NCBI GenBank assembly: GCA_030490835.1
Contig: CM059975.1
Coordinates: 37,666,133-37,730,132 of the forward strand
Length of the DNA stretch: 64,000 bases
Direction of reading: 5' to 3'
Source of the DNA: Annona cherimola
Taxonomy: Eukaryota > Streptophyta > Magnoliopsida > Magnoliales > Annonaceae
Part shown: in pieces, positions 43,211 to 53,638 of the stretch
Position numbering within the stretch: position 1 is the first letter of the stretch
Layout: every line of letters begins with the position of its first letter
Made by a program: the position numbers and the translations under genes
The notes under the pieces: generated by a model
Seen by the model: only the letters and a program-made list of their open reading frames with translations
The model's database searches: none
Told to the model about the DNA's origin: nothing

Positions 43211-43828
43211 TGATACTAATTGACACCCAGGACAATTTTTCAGAAATCAAATTATACTAGGAAGATTGAAATCTGTTTTGACAAAGCTTTTATCTCAGAT
43301 TGAGTCCATTCAAGTTGTTCTTTATAATAGTTTATGTATCTAGGACGAACTTCAAATTCTAATGCATCAAACAGAAACTGTTCATAATCTCTAACAGATC
43401 GTATATGCCATAAAAGATCATTTAAAGCTTTCATTACAGAAAATAAACATAAATAGAAGAGAGAAGTTTCTTACAGAAGAGGATTGAGGCAACTCAGATG
43501 ATCCTCAAAGAGAGATACTTCAAAAACACACCACACTTTTTTACACTATTTGAGAGCTTGGATTATCCCGATGCTCTTACAGACTGACTCAAGACTATAT
43601 ATATAGACTAAAAAAGAGACTGGCGGATTTCAATATCTTTTGAATCCGCGGATTTAACAAAGAGTGAAGTCCGGAAAGTAGATTCCGGATAAGAGCGCGC
43701 CGAAAGTAGAGTTGTCGTGTCCTTGAGGCTAGAGACGCACAGTATCTACTTTAAGAAAAGAGGCGACATCTGTCTTTGACTTTAGCAAAAGAGGCTTTAT
43801 AACGAATCTTCCTGTAGACCTTTTGACT
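43211..43828 (-). promoter_or_regulatory. pararetrovirus intergenic region of copy A: promoter and leader
   Basis: Between the end of ORF2 (43829) and the left edge. On the minus strand a TATATATATA box (43596-43605) is preceded by a GC-poor region and followed about 30 bp later by the probable RNA start. The leader then runs to TTAGTATCA at 43211-43224, a decayed repeat of the primer site, which closes one genome length (primer site to primer site). A 60-codon open frame (43252-43434) lies in the leader. Copy B repeats this region up to about 52008, with its TATA at 52289-52298. Confidence 0.65.
43252..43434 (-). CDS. short ORF in the pararetrovirus leader
   Basis: Sixty codons starting MKALNDLLWHIRSVRDYEQF, with mixed charge and no motif recognised. 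It lies after the putative transcription start and before the primer site. Short leader ORFs are common in Caulimoviridae RNAs and can affect translation of the next ORF. In copy B only its first part is present, and a change at 52138 replaces a residue. It could also be chance. Confidence 0.35.
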   Translation of the reverse strand: MKALNDLLWHIRSVRDYEQFLFDALEFEVRPRYINYYKEQLEWTQSEIKALSKQISIFLV

Positions 43829-44943
43829 TTAGCTGGGAGAGGATAAGGATGGAGTGGAGATCTCCATATCACTATCCTTCTCTTCTTCCACCTGGCTTTC
43901 GAACATAATTTCAAAAGCTTTTTTCTTTAACTCTTTTCCTGATAATGACGGGAATATCCTTTTAGCAGTTTCCATGGCCTGTTTGAAGGTAGTCTTAGCT
44001 TCTTCCGTTTCTTTCAAATCTTGCAGAGAGGTGAAGCTGGAAGGACTGCCGATTAGGGATTCGGAGATTCTGGAAGCTCTTTCAGCTGCTTTTTTCTTCT
44101 TGTAGTCTTCCGAATAAGAAATATGTTCAATATCGAACTTTGGCCACCATTTTAAATGAGAGGTATAGGCAATATAGCTGGTTGAGGGAGAATCAATATA
44201 ATAGGAAAAATCCCAACGGACAATCCAAGGGATAGATTCTCTTATAACAAATTCATTGAGTTTAACAGAATCATCAGGATCAAAGGACAGATGAGGTAAA
44301 AGGTCTTCAGAAAGGATGGTTCGATGAAAACTCCAATGATCCCAGAATTTCTCAAGAAACCAAATGGGAATCTTTTGATTTGGCTTTTGAAGGTTAAACC
44401 TTATCCACCACGAGTGTGAGAAAATAAGATTTTGGCGAAGGAATATTTTATGCCAGGCATCTTGGTAATCCCAATAATTGTATTTTTGATATGGAAAGGT
44501 TTCAAGCTCAATTTGGGATGGTTTTGGGAAAAAAAGATATTTATTTGGATTATAACAAGGCCATTCTTCAAGAGGGATGATCCTCTGAATGAATAACTTG
44601 GAATACTGAATAGCATCACTCGTTTTAGCTTTAACATGATCAATTGTGACTGATCCAGTCACTAAGAGAATTTTTTCATAATAATGAATATCTTTACCAG
44701 GAAAATGTGGAATAAACCACTCAAATCTCAGCAAATACTTTTGATATAGCATTTTGGCAATTTCTTTAATATATTTATCATCTTTTTCACTGGAAGAGAA
44801 ATACGATATACCAGGAAGTTTGGAAATACAAAGCTTATAATCGGATTCTTCTAAATACAGAAATATTTGTTCATGATGAAAAACAAAATTATAATTCTTG
44901 GGCGATATAGCATCTGGTGACGAAGGAATTTCTATAGGGATTA
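43829..44943 (-). pseudogene. pararetrovirus ORF2 (unknown function), copy A, 5'-truncated
   Basis: The frame is open from the deletion junction (about 44943) to the stop at 43829. The first ATG is at 44752, while the natural start (seen at about 51605 in the plus-strand piece) is deleted. The protein is rich in aromatic residues (EWFIPHFPGKDIHYYEK, NYWDYQDAWHKIF, SHSWWIRF) and ends in an acidic Ser-rich tail. I recognise no enzyme domain. Position after RNase H is as in florendoviruses. Confidence 0.75.
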
Positions 44944-44945
44944 TA

Positions 44946-47900
44946 TCAGGAAATTTTCATAACATCAGGAAATTTATCAGCAAAGGCTATAGCTCTGTTA
45001 ACTGGTTGAAGGGTTTTATTTTTTATTTGGAATCCCAAAAAGGTTATTTCTATCTGAAATAATTTCATTTTTCTTTCAGACAAAACTAATCCATTTTGAA
45101 AGATTATATTTTTGAATGTCTTTAGATGTTTCCAGTGTTGTTGAATAGAATAAGAAAACACTAGAACATCATCAATGTATACAATTATAAAATCACTATA
45201 GTTGTAAAATATATCATTCATAATTTTTTGGAATTCTGATGGGGCGTTTTTTAATCCGAAGGGCATAACATTCCATTCATATTGCCCAAAAGGGACATTG
45301 AATGCTTTCTTATATTTATCTTCTTCAGATATTTGGATTTGCCAATATCCTGATTTTAAATCAAACTTTGAGAATAATTTAGCTTTTATAATTCTATTTA
45401 ACAAATCCTTTTTATTAGGCAAAGGGTACCTAATCCATTCTAGGACTTTATTTAATGGTTTATAGTTTATCACCAGCCTAGGAGTTCCTCTTTCTAACTC
45501 AGCTGCGTTATTAACATAGAAAGCAGAACAACTCCAAGGAGATTTACTTGGTTTTATTAATTTTTTATCAAGTAAACCTTTTATTTCCTTTTTACAATAA
45601 TCAAGAAGGTCTTTATTCATTTGAATTGGCCTAGCTTTAGTTGGAATTTTCTCCTCTTTAAATTCTTTTATATAGGGTAATTTTACTATATATTGTTTTC
45701 TAGTCCAAAAAGCATTTGGAACTTCTGAACAAACTTCTTTAATTAATTTTTTCCTGAATTCTTCTATGTGTGGTTTTAACGGACCATTTATTTCCTTTTC
45801 TATATGTTTTATAGTATTTTTGTCTTGAAGATGACACAGGAAATTCCTTTTATAATTTAGAGTATCTTTTAGTTCGGCTAGCAAAGAAGCCTCTGGGGGT
45901 TTTATGAAGGCAAACATGGTTTCATTGGTTTGAATACCTTCATCAGTTACTGAAAATGGTTTTATCATTTGAAGGAATGGTGTTCCTAATATAATTTTTT
46001 GTTGCATATTTTTTATTAATATAAACGATGTTTGTAGACACAATTTTTTATTGCAAATTCTTGCAGATGACAATTTATACTTTACTGCCATATCAGTTCC
46101 ATCTGCAGTGGCTATAGAAGAATTTGTTGATTCAAAGTATTTTGGAGGAATCATCCCTTCATTTATACAGTTTAAATCTGCTCCGGAATCAACTAGAGCA
46201 ATAAGGCTTACGGAGAAGTCTTCTGGGAAATCCTCAATTTTTAGAGTTATTTTAATATACCATTTTTGAGATATAATTCGCTGTGCTTCATTACACATTA
46301 TAGATATTGAATTGTTATCATCGATTTCTTTTAATTTTGAAGTTTCGGCATTATTTTCTTTTAGAATTTGTCGAAAATGATCTTCAAATTCATCTTCAAC
46401 CTTTTCTTCTTGTTCCAAATTTATAGATAACTCTTTTAATTCTAAGATTTGAATTCTAGTTTTTAACTCTGAAATCTCCTTTTTCATTTCTTTAATTTCC
46501 TGCGATAACTCATAGGTGGAGGTTGGCTTTGGCATATCTTTAATATATTGTCTTTGGTTTTTAATAATATGAAGAATAGATGAGGTTTCTGGTAATATAA
46601 ATGATTCAGTTGGTTTTGACATTTTTAAATATTTATTTAACAATTCAACTTTCTGATTTGGATCTTCAATTTGATTTATAAGATCAAGAAGCATTTGGTT
46701 TGAATTATTTAACATATTTAATGAGTAATATCCTGAATCAGATGAGGTTTGATATTCAGGGTGGCTAAAAGAACATTGACAATGATGATTATCTGATTCT
46801 TTGTTATTGATCTCATTTAACTCATATTCACTTTCACTATCCGTTGAATCATCTGATTCACTTTCGGAAGTGACAACTAATTGATTTAATCTCTTTGATA
46901 TTTCTTCAGCACTCAACGTTTTATCTCCAAGTAATTCTCTTACTTGATTTTTATAGCATTTGGAAGCATAGTGACCAAGTTTTCCGCATTTATAACATTT
47001 AATTTCTTTTACGTTCTTCTTTTGAGAAGGCTTCGGCCTGTAATTTTTAAATTTCTTTTTATTATAATATTGTTTTGGAGGTTTCTCTTTAAAGGATTTT
47101 TTGTATTTCTTTTCATATTTTTTAGCTTTAAGAAATTTAGATTTTTTCATTATTCTTTGAACAGGGGTCTGTTCTATACCATAATTTGAACAGAATATGG
47201 ACAAGTCTTGAGATCTTAAAAACTTGGATTCATCCATATGTTTTTTATTGCATAATTCTTTACCAACTTGTTTGATTTTAGTAAATAGTAATCCCCATGT
47301 ATAATTTTTATATTTTAGCTTTCCGTCATTCTCTTGTTTTATTAATGTTTTAACTTTAGACTCAAATACTGATGGAAGACCTTGTAGAAACTTTTCTTTA
47401 TATATATCTTGATTTCCATCTTCTAGAATTAGCAAATCTGTGAGATAGACATCCTTATACCATCCGTATTTTGTCATATTTTTACATCTTAATTTTAATA
47501 ATCTTTCTCTTATAACAGATTGATAATCTTCTACAGTTCCTAGGAATTGATAAATTATAGTACTAATTAATGTGTTTACTGGGTCTGCATCTTTTAATAT
47601 CTTTTGCTGTGTTTCAGTTTTTAGCTGAATATCCCACCACGCTTTTAGCTGTCCTGTGAATCCCCATGCCAGAATATGGGCAGCATCAGTTTTACTAATG
47701 TTTTTTGATGCTTGAAGGATTGTGGCATACATAACCATGCTATGGGCCATATTCCAAATTTGATATTCGGACATGCCATCAATACTCCATTCATAGAGAG
47801 CATTCATATTGAAGCTATTTTGAGTAGCTGCTCTCTCTTCCTCAAATTGTTGATCCATAGGGGATGGACGATGATAATAATTTTTTAAGATTCTATTTAG

Positions 47901-49040
47901 ATCATGTTGTGGGTTTTCTGTTAACATTTGTAAAAAAAATTTATTTTTTAAATCGTTAATTCTTTCTCTTAAATCATTAATTTTTGTTGTGTCTTGTTGA
48001 GCAAATTTAGCGAAATCTTTTCCTTCTGTTTTATCGTCTAAAGATAATTTTTGGAATTCTAATTCAAGAGGTTTTTTATAAAATGACATACTTTTAACTG
48101 ACTTTCCTTTTAATAATTTTTCTATTTGTATAAGTTTGCAGTTTGTGAAATTTCCTTGTTCTATAACTTGAGACAAATCTCTAGCATAGATAGGAACTTC
48201 TTTATATACTGATTGTTTAAAAGGTTGTTGAAGGATTTTTCCATCACACTCTTTAGCAGATTGTCCTTTATTGTATTCTGGAATATAATTTTCTTGTGAT
48301 TCATTTGTGGTTGAGGTAGATGGGTTTTGGTCATCAATGTTTATCATATTTAATGAAGTTTTAACTTGAGAGTTATACCAATCAAAGAAGTAAACATTTT
48401 CTTTTATGGATTTGCAATAAGCTGTCCATGTTTTAAATAATTTACTTTGTTCCTTTTCATTATAAGTTTTAGATATCCATTGTCTTTTATTATAATTGTG
48501 TTTTCCCTCAAATTCTTTTAATAGAGTTTTACAATCAAGTTTGAATTCTATAACATTTATCGAAAATTCTGATTCTGTAGGTTCTGGATCTGGTCTGGCT
48601 ATATGATGTTCAAATTGCAAGGGGAACCTTTCAGAAGTTGAAGATAATGGTTTTCGGGCTTCTATAACTATGGGCTTTGAAGTTGTGGGCCTAGAAGTGC
48701 AGACAGAGTGTCTGGCAGGAATAGGCTCAAAATTTAGAGTTATATTATCTGAATTTTCAATTATAGTTTCAATTTTTTCGGAATTTTGTTCAGGGATGTT
48801 ATAGTTTTCTTCTTTTTCTATTTTCCATTCTGTGGGAAGATTTATATCAGACCATAAGATTTTCTTTGGTTCAATCTTTTTATGAACGGGATTTGTGATG
48901 AAATATGGAGTAGCACCCCTTTCTTGTTGTACCAATGATTTAGGTGCTAAGGTTTTCATGGCTTTATAGTATATTCTATACTGGACGCATAGAGGTTTTG
49001 ATCCTAACTTCATGTCAAACCCTTGAGTTTGAACAAGCAA
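44946..49040 (-). pseudogene. pararetrovirus polyprotein (MP end, coat, protease, RT), copy A
   Basis: A 1364-codon frame. Order: end of the movement protein (to about residue 50), coat region with a tryptophan-rich core (about 400-560), basic stretch then knuckle CYKCGKLGHYASKC (about 678-692), acidic Ser-rich segment, coiled coil (about 850-890), retropepsin ALVDSGADLNCI (about 945-960), RT with IVYIDDVLVFSY (about 1283-1295). It ends at TGA 44946-44948 just after the RT. RNase H is missing through a deletion shared with copy B. The 5' part of the movement protein is in another frame (49015-49563). Long and intact otherwise, which suggests modest age. Confidence 0.92.
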
Positions 49041-49563
49041 GGATAAAACTTCTAAGGCATGTTGATCTTATAGAGAAATTTGGGAAACTGTTAAAGTATA
49101 TCGGGCCAGCATGAAGGGAGGTTTGAACAATCCCTAATATAGAGTCAGAGAAATTTTTATGGCGTTTGTCTTTTAGACAAGCAAGAACAGACGCTTGAAG
49201 TCCGGTTCTTACTAAAGGTTGTATAGCGATTTGGATTAAACCAAAATGTAAAAATTTAGACTGTTTTTCACATAATTCTTTTAACGCAACCTTTTCTAAT
49301 AATGGGATTTGATGAGATCCAGCTCTAAACTCTAAGACTGTTTCTACTGTTTTTATTCTAAACTCAGTTTTGAAATCAAAACTTCCTATTTTATATATCT
49401 CTTTAATTGGGACTTTTGGAATTTTCCAATTTCTTAAAGATTTTTCAATGTTTTCATAAGTTCCTTTAGACATATTTTGAATTTCATCTAATTTTACTGA
49501 ATGAATTTCAGTATCATTACTAGAAGAAGAAGAAGCTGAAAACATTCTTTTAAGTGTACTCAT
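49015..49563 (-). pseudogene. pararetrovirus movement protein, N-terminal part, frameshifted
   Basis: Begins MSTLKRMFSASSSSSNDTEI at 49563, 130 bp after the primer site. It carries VETVLEFRAGSHQIPLLEK and LHFGLIQIAIQPLVRTGL, then AGPIYFNSFPNFSI, which are features of the 30K movement-protein core. A one-base indel near 49070 shifts the frame, and the rest of the domain continues at the start of the 44946-49040 frame. Movement proteins open plasmodesmata; here the gene is broken. Residues after about position 165 of this frame are out-of-frame sequence. Confidence 0.85.
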
Positions 49564-49692
49564 TATCTTCTCACAGACAACGACTTACAACGCCTTATCA
49601 CGCCTTCACACGGCAACAACGGCTTAACTGCGCGACGAGTGAGAGATCACAGAATAAACTTAGAAGTCTGTTTCATCAGAGATCTTCAACTT

Positions 49693-49705
49693 GGCTCTGA
49701 TACCA
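49693..49705 (-). other. pararetrovirus primer-binding site (tRNA-Met type)
   Basis: TGGTATCAGAGCC on the minus strand, ahead of the movement-protein frame. In Caulimoviridae this marks the origin of minus-strand DNA and position 1 of the genome map. The viral copy A ends here; from about 49706 the sequence jumps to the zinc-knuckle region. Confidence 0.88.
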
Positions 49706-49930
49706 ATTGACAATGATGATTATCTGATTCTTTGTTATTGATCTCATTTAACTCATATTCACTTTCACTATCCGTTGAATCATCTGATTCACTTTCGGAA
49801 GTGACAACTAATTGATTTAATCTCTTTGATATTTCTTCAGCACTCAAGGTTTTATCTGCAAGTAATTCTCTTACTTGATTTTTATAGCATTTGGAAGCAT
49901 AGTGACCAAGTTTTCCGCATTTATAACATT
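49706..49930 (-). pseudogene. pararetrovirus fragment: zinc-knuckle and acidic segment
   Basis: Matches 46775-46995 of copy A (CYKCGKLGHYASKC followed by TSESESDDSTDSESE), with a few substitutions. It begins at the primer-site edge (shared TTGACAATG) and ends at TTATAACATT, where it joins the RT segment; both source regions share ATAACATT. Confidence 0.88.
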
Positions 49931-50203
49931 CCATTCATATTGCCCAAAACGGACATTGAATGCTGTCTTATATTTATCTTCTTCAGATATTTGGATTTGT
50001 CAATATCCTGATTTTAAATCAAACTTTGAGAATAATTTAGCTTTTATAATTCTATTTAACAAATCCTTTTTATTAGGCAAAGGGTACCTAATCCATTCTA
50101 GGACATTATTTAATGGTTTATAGTTTATCACCAGCCTAGGAGTTCCTCTTTCTAACTCAGCTGCGTTATTAACATAGAAAGCAGAACAACTCCAAGGAGA
50201 TTT
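49923..50203 (-). repeat. left arm (281 bp) of an RT inverted repeat
   Basis: Antisense RT sequence corresponding to about 45263-45543 of copy A. It is the reverse complement of 50407-50687 with a handful of mismatches. The loop is 50204-50406. Confidence 0.93.
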
Positions 50204-50406
50204 CAGAGTTAAAAACTAGAATTCAAATCTTAGAATTAAAAGAGGAGAAAATTCCAACTAAAGCTAGGCCAATTCAAATGAATAAAGACCTTCTTGAGGA
50301 AAAAATTCCAACTAAAGCTAGGCCAATTCAAATGAATAAAGACCTTCTTGATTATTGTAAAAAGGAAATAAAAGGTTTACTTGATAAAAAATTAATAAAA
50401 CCAAGT
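50204..50406 (+). other. hairpin loop: coiled-coil piece and a duplicated 50-bp RT piece
   Basis: Begins with the sense coiled-coil segment (SELKTRIQILELK), joined to the antisense arm through a shared GGAGATTT. It then jumps to the RT entrance segment (EEKIPTKARPIQMNKDLL), which is repeated in tandem (50233-50297 and 50298-50354). Confidence 0.88.
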
Positions 50407-51009
50407 AAATCTCCTTGGAGTTGTTCTGCTTTCTATGTTAATAACGCAGCTGAGTTAGAAAGAGGAACTCCTAGGCTGGTGATAAACTATAAACCATTAA
50501 ATAAAGTCCTAGAATGGATTAGGTACCCTTTGCCTAATAAAAAGGATTTGTTAAATAGAATTATAAAAGCTAAATTATTCTCAAAGTTTGATTTAAAATC
50601 AGGATATTGGCAAATCCAAATATCTGAAGAAGATAAATATAAGACAGCATTCAATGTCCCTTTTGGGCAATATGAATGGAATGTTATGCCCTTCGGATTA
50701 AAAAACGCCCCATCAGAATTCCAAAAAATTATGAATGATATATTTTACAACTATAGTGATTTTATAATTGTATACATTGATGATGTTCTAGTGTTTTCTT
50801 ATTCTATTCAACAACACTGGAAACATCTAAAGACATTCAAAAATATAATCTTTCAAAATGGATTAGTTTTGTCTGAAAGAAAAATGAAATTATTTCAGAT
50901 AGAAATAACCTTTTTGGGATTCCAAATAAAAAATAAAACCCTTCAACCAGTTAACAGAGCTATAGCCTTTGCTGATAAATTTCCTGATGTTATCAAAGAT
51001 AAAAAATAA
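50278..51009 (+). pseudogene. pararetrovirus reverse transcriptase, plus-strand copy
   Basis: RT from KARPIQMNKDLL through VINYKPLNKVLEW, FDLKSGYWQIQI and VMPFGLKNAPSEFQ to the active site IVYIDDVLVFSY, ending KFPDVIKDKK at a TAA (51007-51009). The RNase H follows in the same frame, so this TAA is a single nonsense change in the RT-RNase H connection. Residues 50407-50687 form the right arm of the inverted repeat. Confidence 0.92.
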
Positions 51010-51633
51010 TTACAAAGATTTTTGGGATGTTTAAACTATGTCTCTGAGTTCTATGAGAAAATTGCTTTCGATAGAGCAGTTCTTCTTAAGAGACTTAGAA
51101 AAAACCCTCCGCCATGGACAGAAGAGTGTACTAAGGCAGTACAAAACATAAAAACTAAAGTTAAATATCTTCCATGTTTGCATCTTGCGGATCCTAATCT
51201 TTTCAAAATAGTCGAGACAGATGCATCTGATAAAGGATATGGTGGGATTCTAAAACAAAAATCTGAACAAGGTAAAGAACTCCTAGTCCGATTTGCTTCA
51301 GGACTATGGAATGAAACCAGACAAAAATATCCTACTATAAAACAAGAAATGCTTGCTATTGTTATATGTATTCAGAAATTTCAAAGTGATTTATTAAATA
51401 AAAAATTTCTTCTTAGAGTAGATTGTAAAGCAGCTAAACATATTTTAGAAAAGGATGTTAAAAATGAAGTAGCTAAACACATGTTTGCTAGATGGCAAGC
51501 CATACTAGCTGAATTTGATTTTGATATAGAATTTATTAAAGGAAACAATAATGCTCTGCCTGATTTCTTGTCTAGAGAATTTTTGCAGGGTCGATCTAAA
51601 GAGCATGGCCTCAACAAGCTCAGCACCTGTTAA
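51010..51633 (+). pseudogene. pararetrovirus RNase H, only copy in the cluster
   Basis: LQRFLGCLNYVSEFY (connection), FKIVETDASDKGYGGIL (first catalytic Asp), RQKYPTIKQEMLAIVICI (Glu), LRVDCKAAKHIL (Asp), and NNNALPDFLSREFL at the end. All main RNase H motifs are present. The stop at 51631-51633 overlaps the start of ORF2 (about 51605), so the two would be expressed from one RNA. The two minus-strand copies have lost this segment. Confidence 0.92.
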
Positions 51634-52007
51634 AACTCCTGCTAAAAATTCGGAGAAAAATCCTGATAAAAATCCTGATATAATCCCTATAAAAATTCCT
51701 TCGTCACCAGATGCAATATCGCCCAAGAATTATAATTTTATTTTTCATCATGAACAAATATTTCTGTATTTAGAAGAATCCGATAATAAGCTTTGTATTT
51801 CCAAACTTCCTGGTATATCGTATTTCTCTTCCAGTGAAAAAGATGATAAAAATATTAAAGAAATTGCCAAAATGCTATATCAAAAGTATTTGCCGAGATT
51901 TGAGTGGTTTATTCCACATTTTCCTGGTAAAGATATTCATTATTATGAAAAAATTCTCTTAGTGACTGGATCAGTCACAATTGATCATGTTAAAGCTAAA
52001 ACGAGTG
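51605..52007 (+). pseudogene. pararetrovirus ORF2, N-terminal part, plus-strand copy
   Basis: Starts MASTSSAPVKTPAKNSEKN, a Lys/Pro-rich basic leader missing from the other two copies, then SPKNYNFIFHHEQIFLYLEE and KLPGISYFSSSEKDD. It stops abruptly in KAKTS at about 52004-52010, where the sequence jumps to the leader region of copy B in the opposite orientation (shared GTTGTTC). Confidence 0.82.
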
Positions 52008-52584
52008 TTGTTCTTTATAATAGTTTATGTATCTAGGACGAACTTCAAATTCTAATGCATCAAACAGAAACTGTTCATAATCTCTAACAGATGGTATATG
52101 CCATAAAAGATCATTTAAAGGTTTCATTACAGAAAATAAACATAAATAGAAGAGAGAAGTTTCTTACAGAAGAGGATTGAGGCAACTCAGATGATCCTCA
52201 AAGAGAGATACTTCAAAAACACACCACACTTTTTTACACTATTTGAGAGCTTGGATTATCCCGATGCTCTTACAGACTGACTCAAGACTATATATATAGA
52301 CTAAAAAAGAGACTGGCGGATTTCAATATCTTTTGAATCCGCGGATTTAACAAAGAGTGAAGTCCGGAAAGTAGATTCCGGATAAGAGCGCGCCGAAAGT
52401 AGAGTTGTCGTGTCCTTGAGGCTAGAGACGCACAGTATCTACTTTAAGAAAAGAAGCGACAGCTGTCTTTGACTTTAGCAAAAGAGGCTTTATAACGAAT
52501 CTTCCTGTAGACCTTTTGACTTTAGCTGGGAGAGGATAAGGATGGAGTGGAGATCTCCATATCACTATCCTTCTCTTCTTCCAC
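52008..52584 (-). promoter_or_regulatory. pararetrovirus intergenic region, copy B
   Basis: Matches 43313-43828 with few changes, including the TATATATATA box (52289-52298). It lies downstream of the ORF2 fragment on the minus strand. Confidence 0.7.
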
Positions 52585-53637
52585 CTAGCTTTCGAACATA
52601 ATTTCAAAAGCTTTTTTCTTTAACTCTTTTCCTGATAATGACGGGAATATCCTTTTAGCAGTTTCCATGGCCTGTTTGAAGGTAGTCTTAGCTTCTTCCT
52701 TTTCTTTCAAATCTTGCAGAGAGGTGAAGCTGGAAGGACTGCCGATTAGGGATTCGGAGATTCTGGAAGCTCTTTCAGCTGCTTTTTTCTTCTTGTAGTC
52801 TTCCGAATAAGAAATATGTTCAATATCGAACTTTGGCCACCATTTTAAATGAGAGGTATAGGCAATATAGCTGGTTGAGGGAGAATCAATATAATAGAAA
52901 AAATCCCAACGGACAATCCAAGGGATAGATTCTCTTATAACAAATTCATTGAGTTTAACAGAATCATCAGGATCAAAGGACAGATGAGGTAAAAGGTCTT
53001 CAGAAAGGATGGTTCGATGAAAACCCCAATGATCCCAGAATTTCTCAAGAAACCAAATGGGAATCTTTTGATTTGGCTTTTGAAGGTTAAACCTTATCCA
53101 CCACGAGTGTGAGAAAATAAGATTTTGGCGAAGGAATATTTTATGCCAGGCATCTTGGTAATCCCAATAATTGTATTTTTGATATGGAAAGGTTTCAAGC
53201 TCAATTTGGGATGGTTTTGGGAAAGAAAGATATTTATTTGGATTATAACAAGGCCATTCTTCAAGAGGGATGATCCTCTGAATGAATAACTTGGAATACT
53301 GAATAGCATCACTCGTTTTAGCTTTAACATGATCAATTGTGACTGATCCAGTCACTAAGAGAATTTTTTCATAATAATGAATATCTTTACCAGGAAAATG
53401 TGGAATAAACCACTCAAATCTCGGCAAATGCTTTTGATATAGCATTTTGGCAATTTCTTTAATATATTTATCATCTTTTTCACTGGAAGAGAAATACGAT
53501 ATACCAGGAAGTTTGGAAATACAAAGCTTATAATCGGATTCTTCTAAATACAGAAATATTTGTTCATGATGAAAAACAAAATTATAATTCTTGGGCGATA
53601 TAGCATCTGGTGACGAAGGAATTTCTATAGGGATTAT
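52585..53637 (-). pseudogene. pararetrovirus ORF2, copy B, truncated at both ends
   Basis: As in copy A: open from the deletion junction (about 53637), first ATG at 53445. Here a TAG at 52585-52587 ends the frame before the acidic tail, where copy A has a Gln codon. The rest differs from copy A by only a few residues. Confidence 0.78.
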
Positions 53638-53638
53638 A

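Noticed and set aside
46944..47189. Plus-strand Phe-rich frame, repeated at 55637-55882 (and 46051-46269 / 54744-54962)
   Set aside because: Exact antisense of the Lys-rich viral polyprotein; appears in both copies only because the viral sequence is duplicated.
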